Below, piece after piece: positions 1-8,396 of a stretch of DNA of 26,867 nt. The position numbers and the translations under genes are program-made. The notes under the pieces were generated by a model. The model saw only the letters and a list, made by a program, of their open reading frames with translations, was not told where the DNA came from and made no database searches. Source of the DNA: CAZZCN01 sp964652975 (GTDB taxonomy: Bacteria; Bacillota; Clostridia; Saccharofermentanales; UBA5734); assembly GCA_964652975.1 (NCBI GenBank), contig CAZZCN010000044.1:1-26867 (forward strand). Direction: 5' to 3'. Positions within the stretch are counted from its first letter, which is position 1; the number at the start of each line of letters is the position of its first letter.

Positions 1-1234
1 GTATGTTGCTATCGTTCCACAAGCCTTGTAAATTTGCGGGAAGAGAGTTTCTTGATGAAGAAATCAATAAATATCTTCCGTATTGAAACAACAATTCCTC
101 TAGATACCTGCTGTTGTTTTCGTCAGAGCCATAGCAATCCAGTAATTTATCCGTAGTAACCTGCGGAAATTGTGAACCAAAACTGATTTCTGTTCTGCTG
201 AACAAATGACCGTAATCCTCTAAATGAATACTAAAAAGTTCACCGAAAGATTTCATTGCCGCTTTTTCAATAATTTTCGTAACGTGCGAATGTGGATTGC
301 TTCCTTTGAATTTTGGATAGTTATCTATACTGCTTACCAGATAATTTTCATTTTTAAAATCTGTTTTTGATGACATAAGAATCATGGCATCTGTGGCGTT
401 TTCAACTTGCAAGGAACCATCAGACTTTGCTATAATAATAGCACCGCTGTCTGCTTTTATCATTACCTGTGTTTCAAACAGCATTTTGCTGTCAGCAACC
501 ATTCCTTTACCTGTTATTTTGTTTTTTGATGATCGGTAGGAGACATTTGTTTTGGATATTTTCTCATATCTGTTGTTTCTGATGTCAAATTTTAAATCCA
601 GAGAGAATCCTATCTTATCCTTCCCGGCAGCGGTCAAATGAATAACCATGACATTGTCGGGGAAGCTACAGAAATAATCTCTTGTATAAAAGGTATCTCT
701 CCCCTCATTCTCATAACTGACTTTGACCAGACCTTGTCGTAAGTCCAGTTCTCTGCTATAGTTTACAGGTTCGCTGATTTTTGAATCATTTAAGAATTCG
801 ATGGCAATTTCACCAAGATTTTGATAACTCTCCCAGCCTGTTCTATATCCGGTTAATTGCTCCTGCAAAGACTCTGCACCGGAAATGTCGCCGCTGAATA
901 ATTTTTCACGAATTCCACTTAATGCCAAATAAGCATCTTTTCTGTTTCCGCCTGTGTATTTTCCTTCTTTGTTATCATAATAATTATCAATTGGATAATC
1001 ATTCTTGTTAGGTCCACCACCCCACAAGGTAATTTCGTTTATTTGAACAATTTCTTTGTCGGTACGACCAAAAACCATGCCGCCTATATTCCCGTTTCCA
1101 ATTGGCAACCCCTGAGACTCCCAGTTTTTGTCATACTGATTGAACTCATCTGTTTCAAGCAGGTTCTTTTCATTGAATATCGGTGCATCAGCCTGTTTGT
1201 CATACCATAATTTCAATTCGTTGTTGTTATCCAT
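1..1234 (-). CDS. GH95 alpha-L-fucosidase, N-terminal part (cut by window edge)
   Basis: This open frame starts with ATG at 1234 and runs off the left edge after 411 codons, so roughly the C-terminal half of a typical GH95 enzyme (about 750-800 residues) is missing. The N-terminal beta-sandwich signature is clear: LPIGNGNIGG at residues 43-52, followed by QINEITLWGGGP at about 63-74. The last residues seen, LPANLQGLWND (398-408), match the start of the (alpha/alpha)6 barrel. The catalytic residues expected just downstream are outside the window. GH95 enzymes hydrolyse terminal, mostly alpha-1,2-linked, L-fucose by inversion. No signal peptide is present (starts MDNNNELKLW), so the enzyme should be cytoplasmic and act on imported oligosaccharides. 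An AAGGA ribosome binding site lies 9 nt before the ATG. It follows the UroD-like gene by 78 bp in the same direction. Confidence 0.92.
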   Translation of the reverse strand, partial: MDNNNELKLWYDKQADAPIFNEKNLLETDEFNQYDKNWESQGLPIGNGNIGGMVFGRTDKEIVQINEITLWGGGPNKNDYPIDNYYDNKEGKYTGGNRKDAYLALSGIREKLFSGDISGAESLQEQLTGYRTGWESYQNLGEIAIEFLNDSKISEPVNYSRELDLRQGLVKVSYENEGRDTFYTRDYFCSFPDNVMVIHLTAAGKDKIGFSLDLKFDIRNNRYEKISKTNVSYRSSKNKITGKGMVADSKMLFETQVMIKADSGAIIIAKSDGSLQVENATDAMILMSSKTDFKNENYLVSSIDNYPKFKGSNPHSHVTKIIEKAAMKSFGELFSIHLEDYGHLFSRTEISFGSQFPQVTTDKLLDCYGSDENNSRYLEELLFQYGRYLLISSSRNSLPANLQGLWNDSNI

Positions 1235-1312
1235 CAATTATTTTCCTTTTGCAAACTATTAATATTTATTTTATTCACTTATACAAATTAAATTTGAACA
1301 ATAAGTAATTTT

Positions 1313-1797
1313 CTATGTATTAAATTTTTTGTACGCATTTATCACTGCTTTTACATTTTCGATCGGAGTATTCTCCAGAATGTTATGAATAGTATTGAAT
1401 ACATAACCGCCATTTTTCGAAAATATTGTAAGTCTTTCCAATACTTCGTTTTCAACCTGTTCAGGCGTTCCGAATGTTAATGTGGTCTGATTATTAGATC
1501 CTCCGCCCCAGAAAACCAAATCACTACCGAATTTTTCTTTTAACATTTTTGCATCCATTCCATTAGCTGATACCTGAACTGGATTGATAATATCAACACC
1601 CATCTCAATAATATCCGGCAGTATCTTCACTATGCTTCCACACGTATGATAAAAGGTCTTCCAGTCTGTATTATTGTGTACCCATTGATTGATTTTTGTG
1701 TAAAACGGTTTATATAGTTCCCTAAAAAGCTCTGGTCTTATAAATTCGCTTTTGTTTGTTCCAAAATCAGTCCCGCTTATCCAGATTATCTGAATTC
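1313..1797 (-). CDS. Uroporphyrinogen decarboxylase superfamily protein, C-terminal part (5' end lost in assembly gap)
   Basis: The frame is open from the N run (1797) to a TAG at 1313 and encodes about 161 residues, the C-terminal half of a UroD/MtaA/CmuA-type protein (PF01208). Family features are SGTDFGTN near the broken end, ELFRELYKPFY, the FYHTCGS segment, then INPVQVSANGMD, LVFWGGGSNNQ, FGTPEQVENEV and GGYVFNTIHNI. A GTG at 1630 is in frame, but homologous sequence continues upstream of it, so it is not the true start. Members of this superfamily include heme-pathway decarboxylases and corrinoid- or thiol-dependent methyltransferases. Subgroups of unknown function are common near sugar-catabolism genes in Clostridia and Bacteroidetes, and the context here (GH95 downstream) fits such a subgroup rather than heme synthesis. 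The substrate cannot be assigned. Confidence 0.85.
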
Positions 1798-1897
1798 NNN
1801 NNNNNNNNNNNNNNNNNNNNNNNNNNNNNNNNNNNNNNNNNNNNNNNNNNNNNNNNNNNNNNNNNNNNNNNNNNNNNNNNNNNNNNNNNNNNNNNNN
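1798..1897. other. Assembly gap (100 N)
   Basis: A run of exactly 100 N is the usual placeholder for a gap of unknown length between scaffolded contigs. It removes the 5' part of the UroD-like gene and its promoter. Further genes could be hidden here, and the join itself may be wrong. Confidence 0.97.
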
Positions 1898-1957
1898 ACT
1901 CTTTCTCTGCTTGTCATATATTACTCACTCCAATACTTATTCAGTCGAAATTAATGA

Positions 1958-1995
1958 TAGGTGCAAGATATATATTAATTATATACTTGCACCTA
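1958..1995 (-). terminator. Hairpin downstream of the dockerin gene, possible terminator
   Basis: TAGGTGCAAG(A)TATATA at 1958-1974 pairs with its reverse complement at 1980-1995, giving a stem of about 16 bp with one unpaired A and a 5-nt loop. It lies 45 bp beyond the stop codon of the dockerin gene. The upper stem is GC-containing and the lower part is AT only. On the minus strand the hairpin is followed by only a weak T-rich stretch, so it may be a poor terminator or an mRNA 3'-end stabiliser. Apart from this hairpin, nothing is seen in 1898-2039. Confidence 0.5.
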
Positions 1996-2039
1996 CATTA
2001 ATTACAGTTATTTAATTCGCCTTTCCTTGAAGGGAATTA

Positions 2040-4997
2040 TTATGAAATAACAAATCCGTCAAAATATATATCTTGATTGTTGTTATATCCCATTAAGGTA
2101 AGTGTTTTGCCCGCTTGATAGGTAAATGGTATGGCATATGTCTGCCAGCCGTTTGCATCTACTCCGCCAACTTTGTATAAATCTACAGCATAATTGGAAT
2201 TGGTGTCGTTATCAAAAGTCACCCAATTACCTGGACTTACGGATTTCGAACTATAGGTTAATGTATAACTATTGCCAACGGTTAACCCTGTCATTGTATA
2301 GTTATAGTAACGCCATGTACCATCAGCTTGATGTAACCTTATAGAAGAACTTCCAGTTTTAATGAAGGCTGGATCGAAGTTATTTGCAAACAAAGCGCTG
2401 TTTCCTGTCCAATTGATTGCGTCTTCAAAAACATTGTCTGGTGCAGCTACAATAAACTCATCGTAATATACTTCCTGAGGGTAGAAGCCCATTATTGTTA
2501 AAAAGTCACCTGCAGTATAAGTAAAGTTATAACTGTATTTTTGCCAACCGTTTGCATCTACACCGCCAACCTTATATGGTGCTGTTGCAATATTGTCTTG
2601 GTTGTTATTTAAATATATCCAGCTGCCGGTTGTAACAACTTTTTCACTAAAGGTCAATGTGTATAGTTTACCAGCTGTCAAGCCCGTAAATGTGTACTTG
2701 TAAGATCGATATGTTCCATCATTCTGATATAACTTTATTGATGATAAGCCGGACTTTACAAAATTCGTGTCAAAGTTATTGGCAAACAAAGCGCTGTTCC
2801 CTGTCCAATTGGCTGCATTTTCAAAATCATTGTCTGGTGCAGTCACTTTAAACTCGTCATAATAACACACTTGGTTGTAGTATCCCATTATGGTTAATAA
2901 ATCACCTGTATGATATGTAAAGCTTACCGAATATTTTTGCCATCCGTTTGCATCTACATCGCCAACCTTATTTGACGCTGATAAAATATTGTCTTGGTTG
3001 TTATTAAAATATATCCAACCACCGCCTGTAGAGGATTTTTCACTAAAGCTCAATGTATATTGTTTATCTGCTGTCAAGCCCGTAAATGTGTACTTGTAAG
3101 ATCGATATGTTCCATCATTTTGATACAATTTTATTGATGAATAACCGGTTTTTACATAGGCGGGATCAAAGTTATTTGCAAATAATGAACTGTTGCCCGA
3201 CCAATTGATCGCATCTTCAAAAGAGTTGTCCGCCGAAGGCACTAATGTTACACTAAAATCATCGTAATAAACTTCTTGATTATAGAATCCCATTATAGTT
3301 AATACATCACCTGTTTGATAAGTAAATTCTACACTATATGCCTGCCAGCCGTTTGCATCAACATCGCCGACTTTATAAGGTGCTGTTGCGAAATTATCAC
3401 CGGTATTATTGTTTATAAACATCCAGGTACCGGTTACAACTTTTTTCTCACTAAATGTTAAGTTATATTTACGTCCTGCAGTCAATCCGGTAAATGTATA
3501 CCTATAATAATGCCATGTATCATTAGTCTGATATAGTTTTATTGATGATGAACCGGATTTTACATAATTCATATCAAAGTTATTGGCAAATAATGAACTG
3601 TTACCTGACCAGTTAGCTGCGTTTTCAAAACTGTTATCTGCAACAGGAGTAGCGACAACTGCAAAATCATCGTAATATACTTCCTGATTGTTGTAATAGC
3701 CCATGATGGTTAAAACGTCTCCAGCTGCATAAGTAAAGTTATAACTGTATTTTTGCCAGCCATTGGCATCAACTCCGCCCACTTTATAATCCGGAACATA
3801 AGCGATGTTTGCAGAATCGTTATTATTCATGTAAATCCAGCTACCAACCGCTATTACCTTTTCATAAAAAGTAAGTGTATATTGCGTGCCAGGAATTAGA
3901 TCCTTAAAAGTATATTTGTAGTTTCTGTAAACACCGTCAGCCTGGTACAGTTTAATTGAAGAATTACCTGTTTTTATGTTGGCTGAGTTAAAATTATTCG
4001 TAAAATTTGTACCACTACCGGTATAGTTGTAAGCATCATTAAAATCATTATCTCCGGTGGTAACATTGCCAACCAACAGTTTCAAATCATCGATATTGAT
4101 TACATATTCTGACCCGGCAACCGTATAGCTAATCTCAATTATTGAAATGTTGCCTTTATTCAAATTAGAGTTATTTGCGGTAATATCTGCGATTTTAAAA
4201 TTAAATGTTGTCCATATATTGCCGTTTAATGTTTTTGTAAAAGTTGCTCTTTGAGAGTTATTGCTGTTTGCAAATACAACCTGAACAGAATTTGCAACAG
4301 ATCCAAATAAACTGACTTGAACTGCAGAGAATGAATTTAAATTAGGAAGGGTATGTTTTACTCCGCCAGCTCCTGTTTGATTTTGAGAAACCTTGATTGA
4401 TGAATATCCATTTAGTTTTGTTGCTGTATCACGCTCTACTGTAGATGTTAATCCAAGCTTGGTCCAATCCGCAGAACTATCTAATTCACCACTATCAATC
4501 ATGCTATCCCCAAATACGGTAGCAACCGGTCCTATTCCAAGAAGACCCTTTTTAACTGCCAGTAAATCACTAATTGTAATAGTTCCTTTGTTATCTATAT
4601 CATTTGCCAGAATTTTTGCATCATTAAAAATGGATGCCTTTAAAATATTACTTTTAATTGCCGCTAAATCGTCAACGCTTGTTATTCCATCACCGGTTGC
4701 ATCTCCAACGACTGATGCTGTATACGTCAGGTCAGCAACAGAGACAGTCATACCTGTAGCTATTTTAGCTGAATCACTTACCGGACTAACACCGTTTGTA
4801 ACTACGACAGATGTTCCTGTGACGCTAAAATTTGCTTTGAATACCGATACCAGGGTATTGTTCGGGATGTTGAAAATAACCCCTTTCGCTTGATCTATGC
4901 TATACGATGTTTGAAAAGTCCCTGTAGCCTGCACAAGGGCGGTTACCATTGTAAAAATCATTGATACAGTCACTAACACAGATAAAATCTTTTTCAT
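2040..4997 (-). CDS. Secreted dockerin protein built of carbohydrate-binding-like modules
   Basis: A non-catalytic, secreted, putatively cellulosome-attached binding protein. Numbering is from the most upstream in-frame ATG (5036, 998 residues). I prefer the ATG at 4997 (985 residues) because MKKILSVLVTVSMIF begins an ordinary signal peptide ending near LVQA and an AAGGA lies 7 nt upstream. The ATG at 5018 also has an AAAGGA, while 5036 has none. Residues 111-167 form a type I dockerin: loop 1 has D112, T114, D116 and D123; loop 2 has D146, D148 and D157 but a Lys at loop position 5. Residues 170-325 are a jelly-roll-like module ending INIDDLKLL. Five repeats of a second module follow, starting at D329, D467, D603, D735 and D867 (132-138 residues each), with recurring SSIKLYQ, VDANGWQKYS, LTIMG and EVYYDDF. 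They resemble CBM4/9/16-type folds. No catalytic domain is present. The dockerin sits near the N-terminus, and a cohesin partner must be encoded elsewhere. Confidence 0.85.
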   Translation of the reverse strand: MKKILSVLVTVSMIFTMVTALVQATGTFQTSYSIDQAKGVIFNIPNNTLVSVFKANFSVTGTSVVVTNGVSPVSDSAKIATGMTVSVADLTYTASVVGDATGDGITSVDDLAAIKSNILKASIFNDAKILANDIDNKGTITISDLLAVKKGLLGIGPVATVFGDSMIDSGELDSSADWTKLGLTSTVERDTATKLNGYSSIKVSQNQTGAGGVKHTLPNLNSFSAVQVSLFGSVANSVQVVFANSNNSQRATFTKTLNGNIWTTFNFKIADITANNSNLNKGNISIIEISYTVAGSEYVINIDDLKLLVGNVTTGDNDFNDAYNYTGSGTNFTNNFNSANIKTGNSSIKLYQADGVYRNYKYTFKDLIPGTQYTLTFYEKVIAVGSWIYMNNNDSANIAYVPDYKVGGVDANGWQKYSYNFTYAAGDVLTIMGYYNNQEVYYDDFAVVATPVADNSFENAANWSGNSSLFANNFDMNYVKSGSSSIKLYQTNDTWHYYRYTFTGLTAGRKYNLTFSEKKVVTGTWMFINNNTGDNFATAPYKVGDVDANGWQAYSVEFTYQTGDVLTIMGFYNQEVYYDDFSVTLVPSADNSFEDAINWSGNSSLFANNFDPAYVKTGYSSIKLYQNDGTYRSYKYTFTGLTADKQYTLSFSEKSSTGGGWIYFNNNQDNILSASNKVGDVDANGWQKYSVSFTYHTGDLLTIMGYYNQVCYYDEFKVTAPDNDFENAANWTGNSALFANNFDTNFVKSGLSSIKLYQNDGTYRSYKYTFTGLTAGKLYTLTFSEKVVTTGSWIYLNNNQDNIATAPYKVGGVDANGWQKYSYNFTYTAGDFLTIMGFYPQEVYYDEFIVAAPDNVFEDAINWTGNSALFANNFDPAFIKTGSSSIRLHQADGTWRYYNYTMTGLTVGNSYTLTYSSKSVSPGNWVTFDNDTNSNYAVDLYKVGGVDANGWQTYAIPFTYQAGKTLTLMGYNNNQDIYFDGFVIS
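2043..4052 (-). repeat. Five tandem copies of a ~132-138-residue binding module (type B)
   Basis: The array is in frame inside the dockerin protein, with unit lengths of 138, 136, 132, 132 and 132 codons. Copies are strongly similar but diverged. Each keeps the NNF, SSIKLYQ or SSIRLHQ, NGWQ and GYYNxQxxYYDDF-like segments. A sixth copy of the same module closes the neighbouring lipoprotein (5280-5680), so the module has moved between the two genes. Confidence 0.85.
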
Positions 4998-5036
4998 TTT
5001 AATTTCCTTCTTTCTCATAAAATTTCCTTTCTTCAT

Positions 5037-5239
5037 AATAAATTATTTTGTACTTCTCTTACAGCAGTTTGCCAGTCAAAAAGTCTTTACGCTCCTTTCT
5101 TTTTACTTTTTGCCTTAATCTACTCACAATGAAAAATTGTTCTGCAGATAGATATTTACTAAAATTATTAAACCTCCTTCTTTACAATCTTTTTTATTGC
5201 CATTTAATTTAAGTTCTTCAAAATCGATACTGATAAAAT
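5037..5239 (-). other. 203-bp spacer/leader before the dockerin gene
   Basis: This is the longest gap inside the leftward series. Read on the minus strand it is A-rich and contains an AAGGAGG motif (5171-5180 on the plus strand) and an AAAGGAG motif near 5090-5100. Neither is followed by a reading frame longer than a few codons. No clear hairpin-plus-U-tract terminator or sigma-A promoter was found, so it could be an untranslated leader or the remnant of a small gene. Confidence 0.4.
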
Positions 5240-8200
5240 CTAAATATTCCATGAAAGTAAGAGGTTCGCAGCAGAAAAAGGTTCAATGACCAAATCATCA
5301 TAATATACTTCCTGGAAGTTATAATATCCCATGATTGTAAGGAAATCACCGGCACTATACGTAAAGGAATAGCTGTATTTTTGCCAGCCGTTTATATCAA
5401 GATTGCCAATCTTATTCAAGTTACCGGCAGTAATGTTATCCTGTTTATTGTTGAAGTAAATCCAACTACCTACTTTTATAACTTTCTCACTGAAAGTCAA
5501 AACGTATTGTTGACCTGGTATAAGATTGGTAAATGAATACTTATAATATCTCCATACTCCATCTTCTTGATATAATTTAATTGATGACTTACCAGTTTTG
5601 ACATTTAAAATGTCGTAATTATTTGTAAATTTGTTGGCATCATGTCCCACCCAATTGGCGGTGTCCTCGAAATGACTGTCTGGGACTTTGATATCGGCAG
5701 GTTGTATTTCCTCGATTGAAATGTTATCAATATAGATTGTCTGCAGCCTGTCGCCGATTATTCTAAGTTTATAACTATTATCATTGGTTTTAGCTACGAA
5801 ATCAGTACTATAATTCTTCCATTGGTCTGTGCCTATATTGTCATAGATAGAATAAGTATCTCCGCTCCAAGCCAAATCTCCAAGATTTCTATAATCCAAC
5901 CTAAGAAAAATTGCATCGCTTAGTTTATTTGTCGCCAATAAACTAAATGAGAACCTGTAAGTCTTACCGGAAACTATGTTTAATGGGTTCTTGTATTCTA
6001 TTCCTATCCAGTCACCTATGGTATTTTCATTCTTGAATTTTAATGAGGTATTACCATATTTCTTAATATCCCACGAAGTAGAAATATTAGCACCTATAGC
6101 CGTAACCCAATTGGCAGGGTCATCAAAAGGTGAGTCAATAATCGTAGTTGGATTGACAATAACCTCTTCAATTTTTATATTGTCAATATATATGACTTGA
6201 GCCCTGTCACAAATTATTCGCAACTTATAACTGTTATCATTCGAATTTGCAATAAATTCTTTGCTGTATTGCTTCCATTGATCTGTTCCTATGCCTTCAT
6301 AATAGGATACTGAATCAGTTGCATATTCTGCATCACTCATTCCACGGTTATCAAGCCTCAAAAACAGAGCATCATTGGCAGAATTTGTTGCAAGCACACT
6401 GAATGTCAACTTATATTTTTTTCCGCCGATCAGGTTCAATGGATTTCTATATTCAATTGCAACCCATTGGCCACCAGGAATTATTCTGCTGAATTTTAAT
6501 GAGGTGTTGCCATCCTGCTTTATGTTCCAGGAAGTAGAAATGTCTGCACCGATACCCGTTACCCAGTTGGCAGGGTCATCGAAAGGCGAGTCAATAATCG
6601 TAGTTGGATCGACAATAACCTCTTCAATTTTTATATTGTCAATATATATGACTTGAGCTCTGTCACAAATTATTCGCAGCTTATAACTGTTATCATTCGA
6701 ATTTGCAATAAATTCTTTACTATATTGCTTCCATTGATCGGTTCCTATACCTTCATAATAGGATATTGAATCAGTTGCATATTCTGCATCACTCATCCCC
6801 CGGTTATCCAGCCTCAAAAACAATGCTGCGTTGGTAGAATTCGTTGCTAGTGCACTGAATGTCAATTTGTATTTTTTCCCACCTATGATGTTCAATGGAT
6901 TTTTGTATTCAATCGCCACCCAATTGCCGCCGTTATCTGTTCTAGCGAATTTTAACGATGTATTGCCATCCTGCTTAATATTCCATGAAGTAGAAATGTC
7001 TGCACCGATACCCGTTACCCAGTTTGCAGGGTCATCATAAGGAGAATCGACAATCTGAGTGGGATCGACAATAACCTCTTCTATTTTTATGTTATCGAAA
7101 TAAACGACTTGAGCCCTGTCAAAAATTATTCGCAGCTTATAACTGTTATCATTTTCATTTGCAATAAATTCTTTACTGTATTGCTTCCATTGATCTGTTC
7201 CTATGCCTTCATAATAGAATACTGAATCATTTGCATATTCTGTATCACTCACCCCTCGGTTATCCAGCCTCAAAAACAGAGCATCATTTGCAGAATTTGT
7301 TGCAAGTACACTGAATGATAACTTATATTTTTTTCCTCCGGTTATATTTAAAGGTTTGTTAAATTCTATTGCTGTCCAGTTGCCGCCATTATCAGTTCTT
7401 TCAAATTTTAGTGATGTATCTCCCACACTTTTAACTTCTCTTGAAGTGGAAATATTAGCACCTACTCCGGTTATCCAGTTGTTTTCATTTTCAAATTCAG
7501 TATCTGAAGAGACTGTACTTCCTCCGCCATCTGAGGTATCAATCTCAAAGTTTGCCATTATATATTTGTTGGAACGTATATTAGTGTCTGTGCGCATTGC
7601 TGTCTTGACTCCATCGGACCAGCTGACAAATTTGTAATTTGGATTGGAGGTAGAAGGTTTTGATACAATTCTGGGTAATGCCGTAACAGATGTGGCATCC
7701 CCGCCAGCCTTGACCGTCTGGCTCATATCACCCTTGATGTATCCTCCTATGCTGTTCATAACGTCATAGTTAACTTGAAATTCATTATTCGAAGAGGATT
7801 GAGCTTTGACAACAATTTCGGATATCTTTGAAGTTATTAATCCATTAAATTCAACTTTATAAATCACTTTGTAAATTCCGGATATGTCTGCCAGAATCCT
7901 GTCATTTTTTATTGAGATAATTCTGTTAAACGGATCCATAACGGTAATGTTACAGACATGTCCTTTGCCTGATAAATCATATACGGTCTGTTTTACAATT
8001 TTTGCGTATTGACCCATTACCACATCAATATATTTTACTGCCGACCAGTCATTAAGACTGTTTTCCACATATTCTATAACGGGTTTATTTGAAGAAGATG
8101 ATGATGATGATGATGTACTTGATGTTGAATCGGATGATGAAACCGATACTTCGCTTTCAGAGCCTGATACGGTTTCGCTGCTGTTGTCAGAGCTGCTCGA

Positions 8201-8332
8201 TGAAAGTGCCGATGAAGAAATGCTGGCGGATTCAGAAACAGAGGATGGAGTTGAAGGTTTACATGCGGCACACAACATGACCAACAAAACGACTAAGCAC
8301 GCGAACATTGATTTAGTAAATATAGTTTTCAT
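5240..8332 (-). CDS. Surface lipoprotein with Ig-like, InlB-type and five carbohydrate-binding-like modules
   Basis: A 1030-residue membrane-anchored, cell-surface glycan-binding protein (inferred); no catalytic module is recognised. The type II signal peptide ends LCAAC with C24 as the lipidated Cys. Residues 25-82 are a Ser-rich linker. Residues 84-178 look like a bacterial Ig-like domain (ISGIYKVIYKV). Residues 185-264 resemble a divergent InlB B-repeat (YKFVSWSDG, IMANFEI). Four type-A modules start at D277, D429, D581 and D733, exactly 152 residues apart, each carrying an NTSLKF-type strand, KYKLSFS, LFLRLDNRG, GTDQWKQYS and IYIDNIKIEEV. A type-B module as in the dockerin protein occupies 885-1017. 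An AGGAG ribosome binding site lies 7 nt before the ATG. It follows the 1063-residue protein's gene by 64 bp. Family assignment (CBM4/9/16-like) is by pattern and tentative. Confidence 0.82.
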   Translation of the reverse strand: MKTIFTKSMFACLVVLLVMLCAACKPSTPSSVSESASISSSALSSSSSDNSSETVSGSESEVSVSSSDSTSSTSSSSSSSSNKPVIEYVENSLNDWSAVKYIDVVMGQYAKIVKQTVYDLSGKGHVCNITVMDPFNRIISIKNDRILADISGIYKVIYKVEFNGLITSKISEIVVKAQSSSNNEFQVNYDVMNSIGGYIKGDMSQTVKAGGDATSVTALPRIVSKPSTSNPNYKFVSWSDGVKTAMRTDTNIRSNKYIMANFEIDTSDGGGSTVSSDTEFENENNWITGVGANISTSREVKSVGDTSLKFERTDNGGNWTAIEFNKPLNITGGKKYKLSFSVLATNSANDALFLRLDNRGVSDTEYANDSVFYYEGIGTDQWKQYSKEFIANENDNSYKLRIIFDRAQVVYFDNIKIEEVIVDPTQIVDSPYDDPANWVTGIGADISTSWNIKQDGNTSLKFARTDNGGNWVAIEYKNPLNIIGGKKYKLTFSALATNSTNAALFLRLDNRGMSDAEYATDSISYYEGIGTDQWKQYSKEFIANSNDNSYKLRIICDRAQVIYIDNIKIEEVIVDPTTIIDSPFDDPANWVTGIGADISTSWNIKQDGNTSLKFSRIIPGGQWVAIEYRNPLNLIGGKKYKLTFSVLATNSANDALFLRLDNRGMSDAEYATDSVSYYEGIGTDQWKQYSKEFIANSNDNSYKLRIICDRAQVIYIDNIKIEEVIVNPTTIIDSPFDDPANWVTAIGANISTSWDIKKYGNTSLKFKNENTIGDWIGIEYKNPLNIVSGKTYRFSFSLLATNKLSDAIFLRLDYRNLGDLAWSGDTYSIYDNIGTDQWKNYSTDFVAKTNDNSYKLRIIGDRLQTIYIDNISIEEIQPADIKVPDSHFEDTANWVGHDANKFTNNYDILNVKTGKSSIKLYQEDGVWRYYKYSFTNLIPGQQYVLTFSEKVIKVGSWIYFNNKQDNITAGNLNKIGNLDINGWQKYSYSFTYSAGDFLTIMGYYNFQEVYYDDLVIEPFSAANLLLSWNI
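5679..7504 (-). repeat. Four tandem 456-bp units (type-A binding module)
   Basis: The unit boundaries at residues 277, 429, 581, 733 and 885 are all exactly 152 codons (456 bp) apart. Copies 2 and 3 are near-identical at the DNA level over long stretches (compare about 6120-6320 with 6575-6775), which indicates recent duplication or gene conversion. Copy 4 is more diverged and copy 1 intermediate. Copy number may vary between strains. Confidence 0.88.
8097..8114. repeat. GAT trinucleotide repeat x6 in the Ser linker
   Basis: Six perfect GAT units on the plus strand encode consecutive Ser codons (TCA) in the linker of the five-module lipoprotein. Slippage would change linker length by single Ser residues without a frameshift. 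Confidence 0.8.
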
Positions 8333-8396
8333 AATGACTCTCCTATCTTTCTTTCAGATGATGTAAACTTTTAGTTTTTTTCAAACATCCTGTCTT

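Noticed and set aside
1313..1630. A short complete gene starting at the GTG at 1630
   Set aside because: Homologous in-frame UroD sequence continues upstream to the gap, so it is an internal codon.
1313..1797. Heme-pathway uroporphyrinogen decarboxylase (hemE)
   Set aside because: The context is glycan catabolism and the sequence fits the broader UroD/MtaA superfamily; no heme genes are nearby.
1756..2001. Plus-strand open frame spanning the N run
   Set aside because: It exists only because N codons are not read as stops, and its left part is antisense to the UroD-like gene.
4393..4893. A 166-codon plus-strand open frame opposite the dockerin region
   Set aside because: The minus-strand frame encodes a recognisable dockerin and signal peptide; this frame has no recognisable features.
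2043..7504. Direct repeats that might suggest a CRISPR array or mobile repeats
   Set aside because: The units are about 400-456 bp, in frame and encode protein modules; there are no short repeats with unique spacers.
8089..8366. Met-rich and acidic plus-strand open frames opposite the Ser-rich linker
   Set aside because: They are antisense readings of the repetitive TCA/GAT Ser codons of the lipoprotein gene, without domain features.
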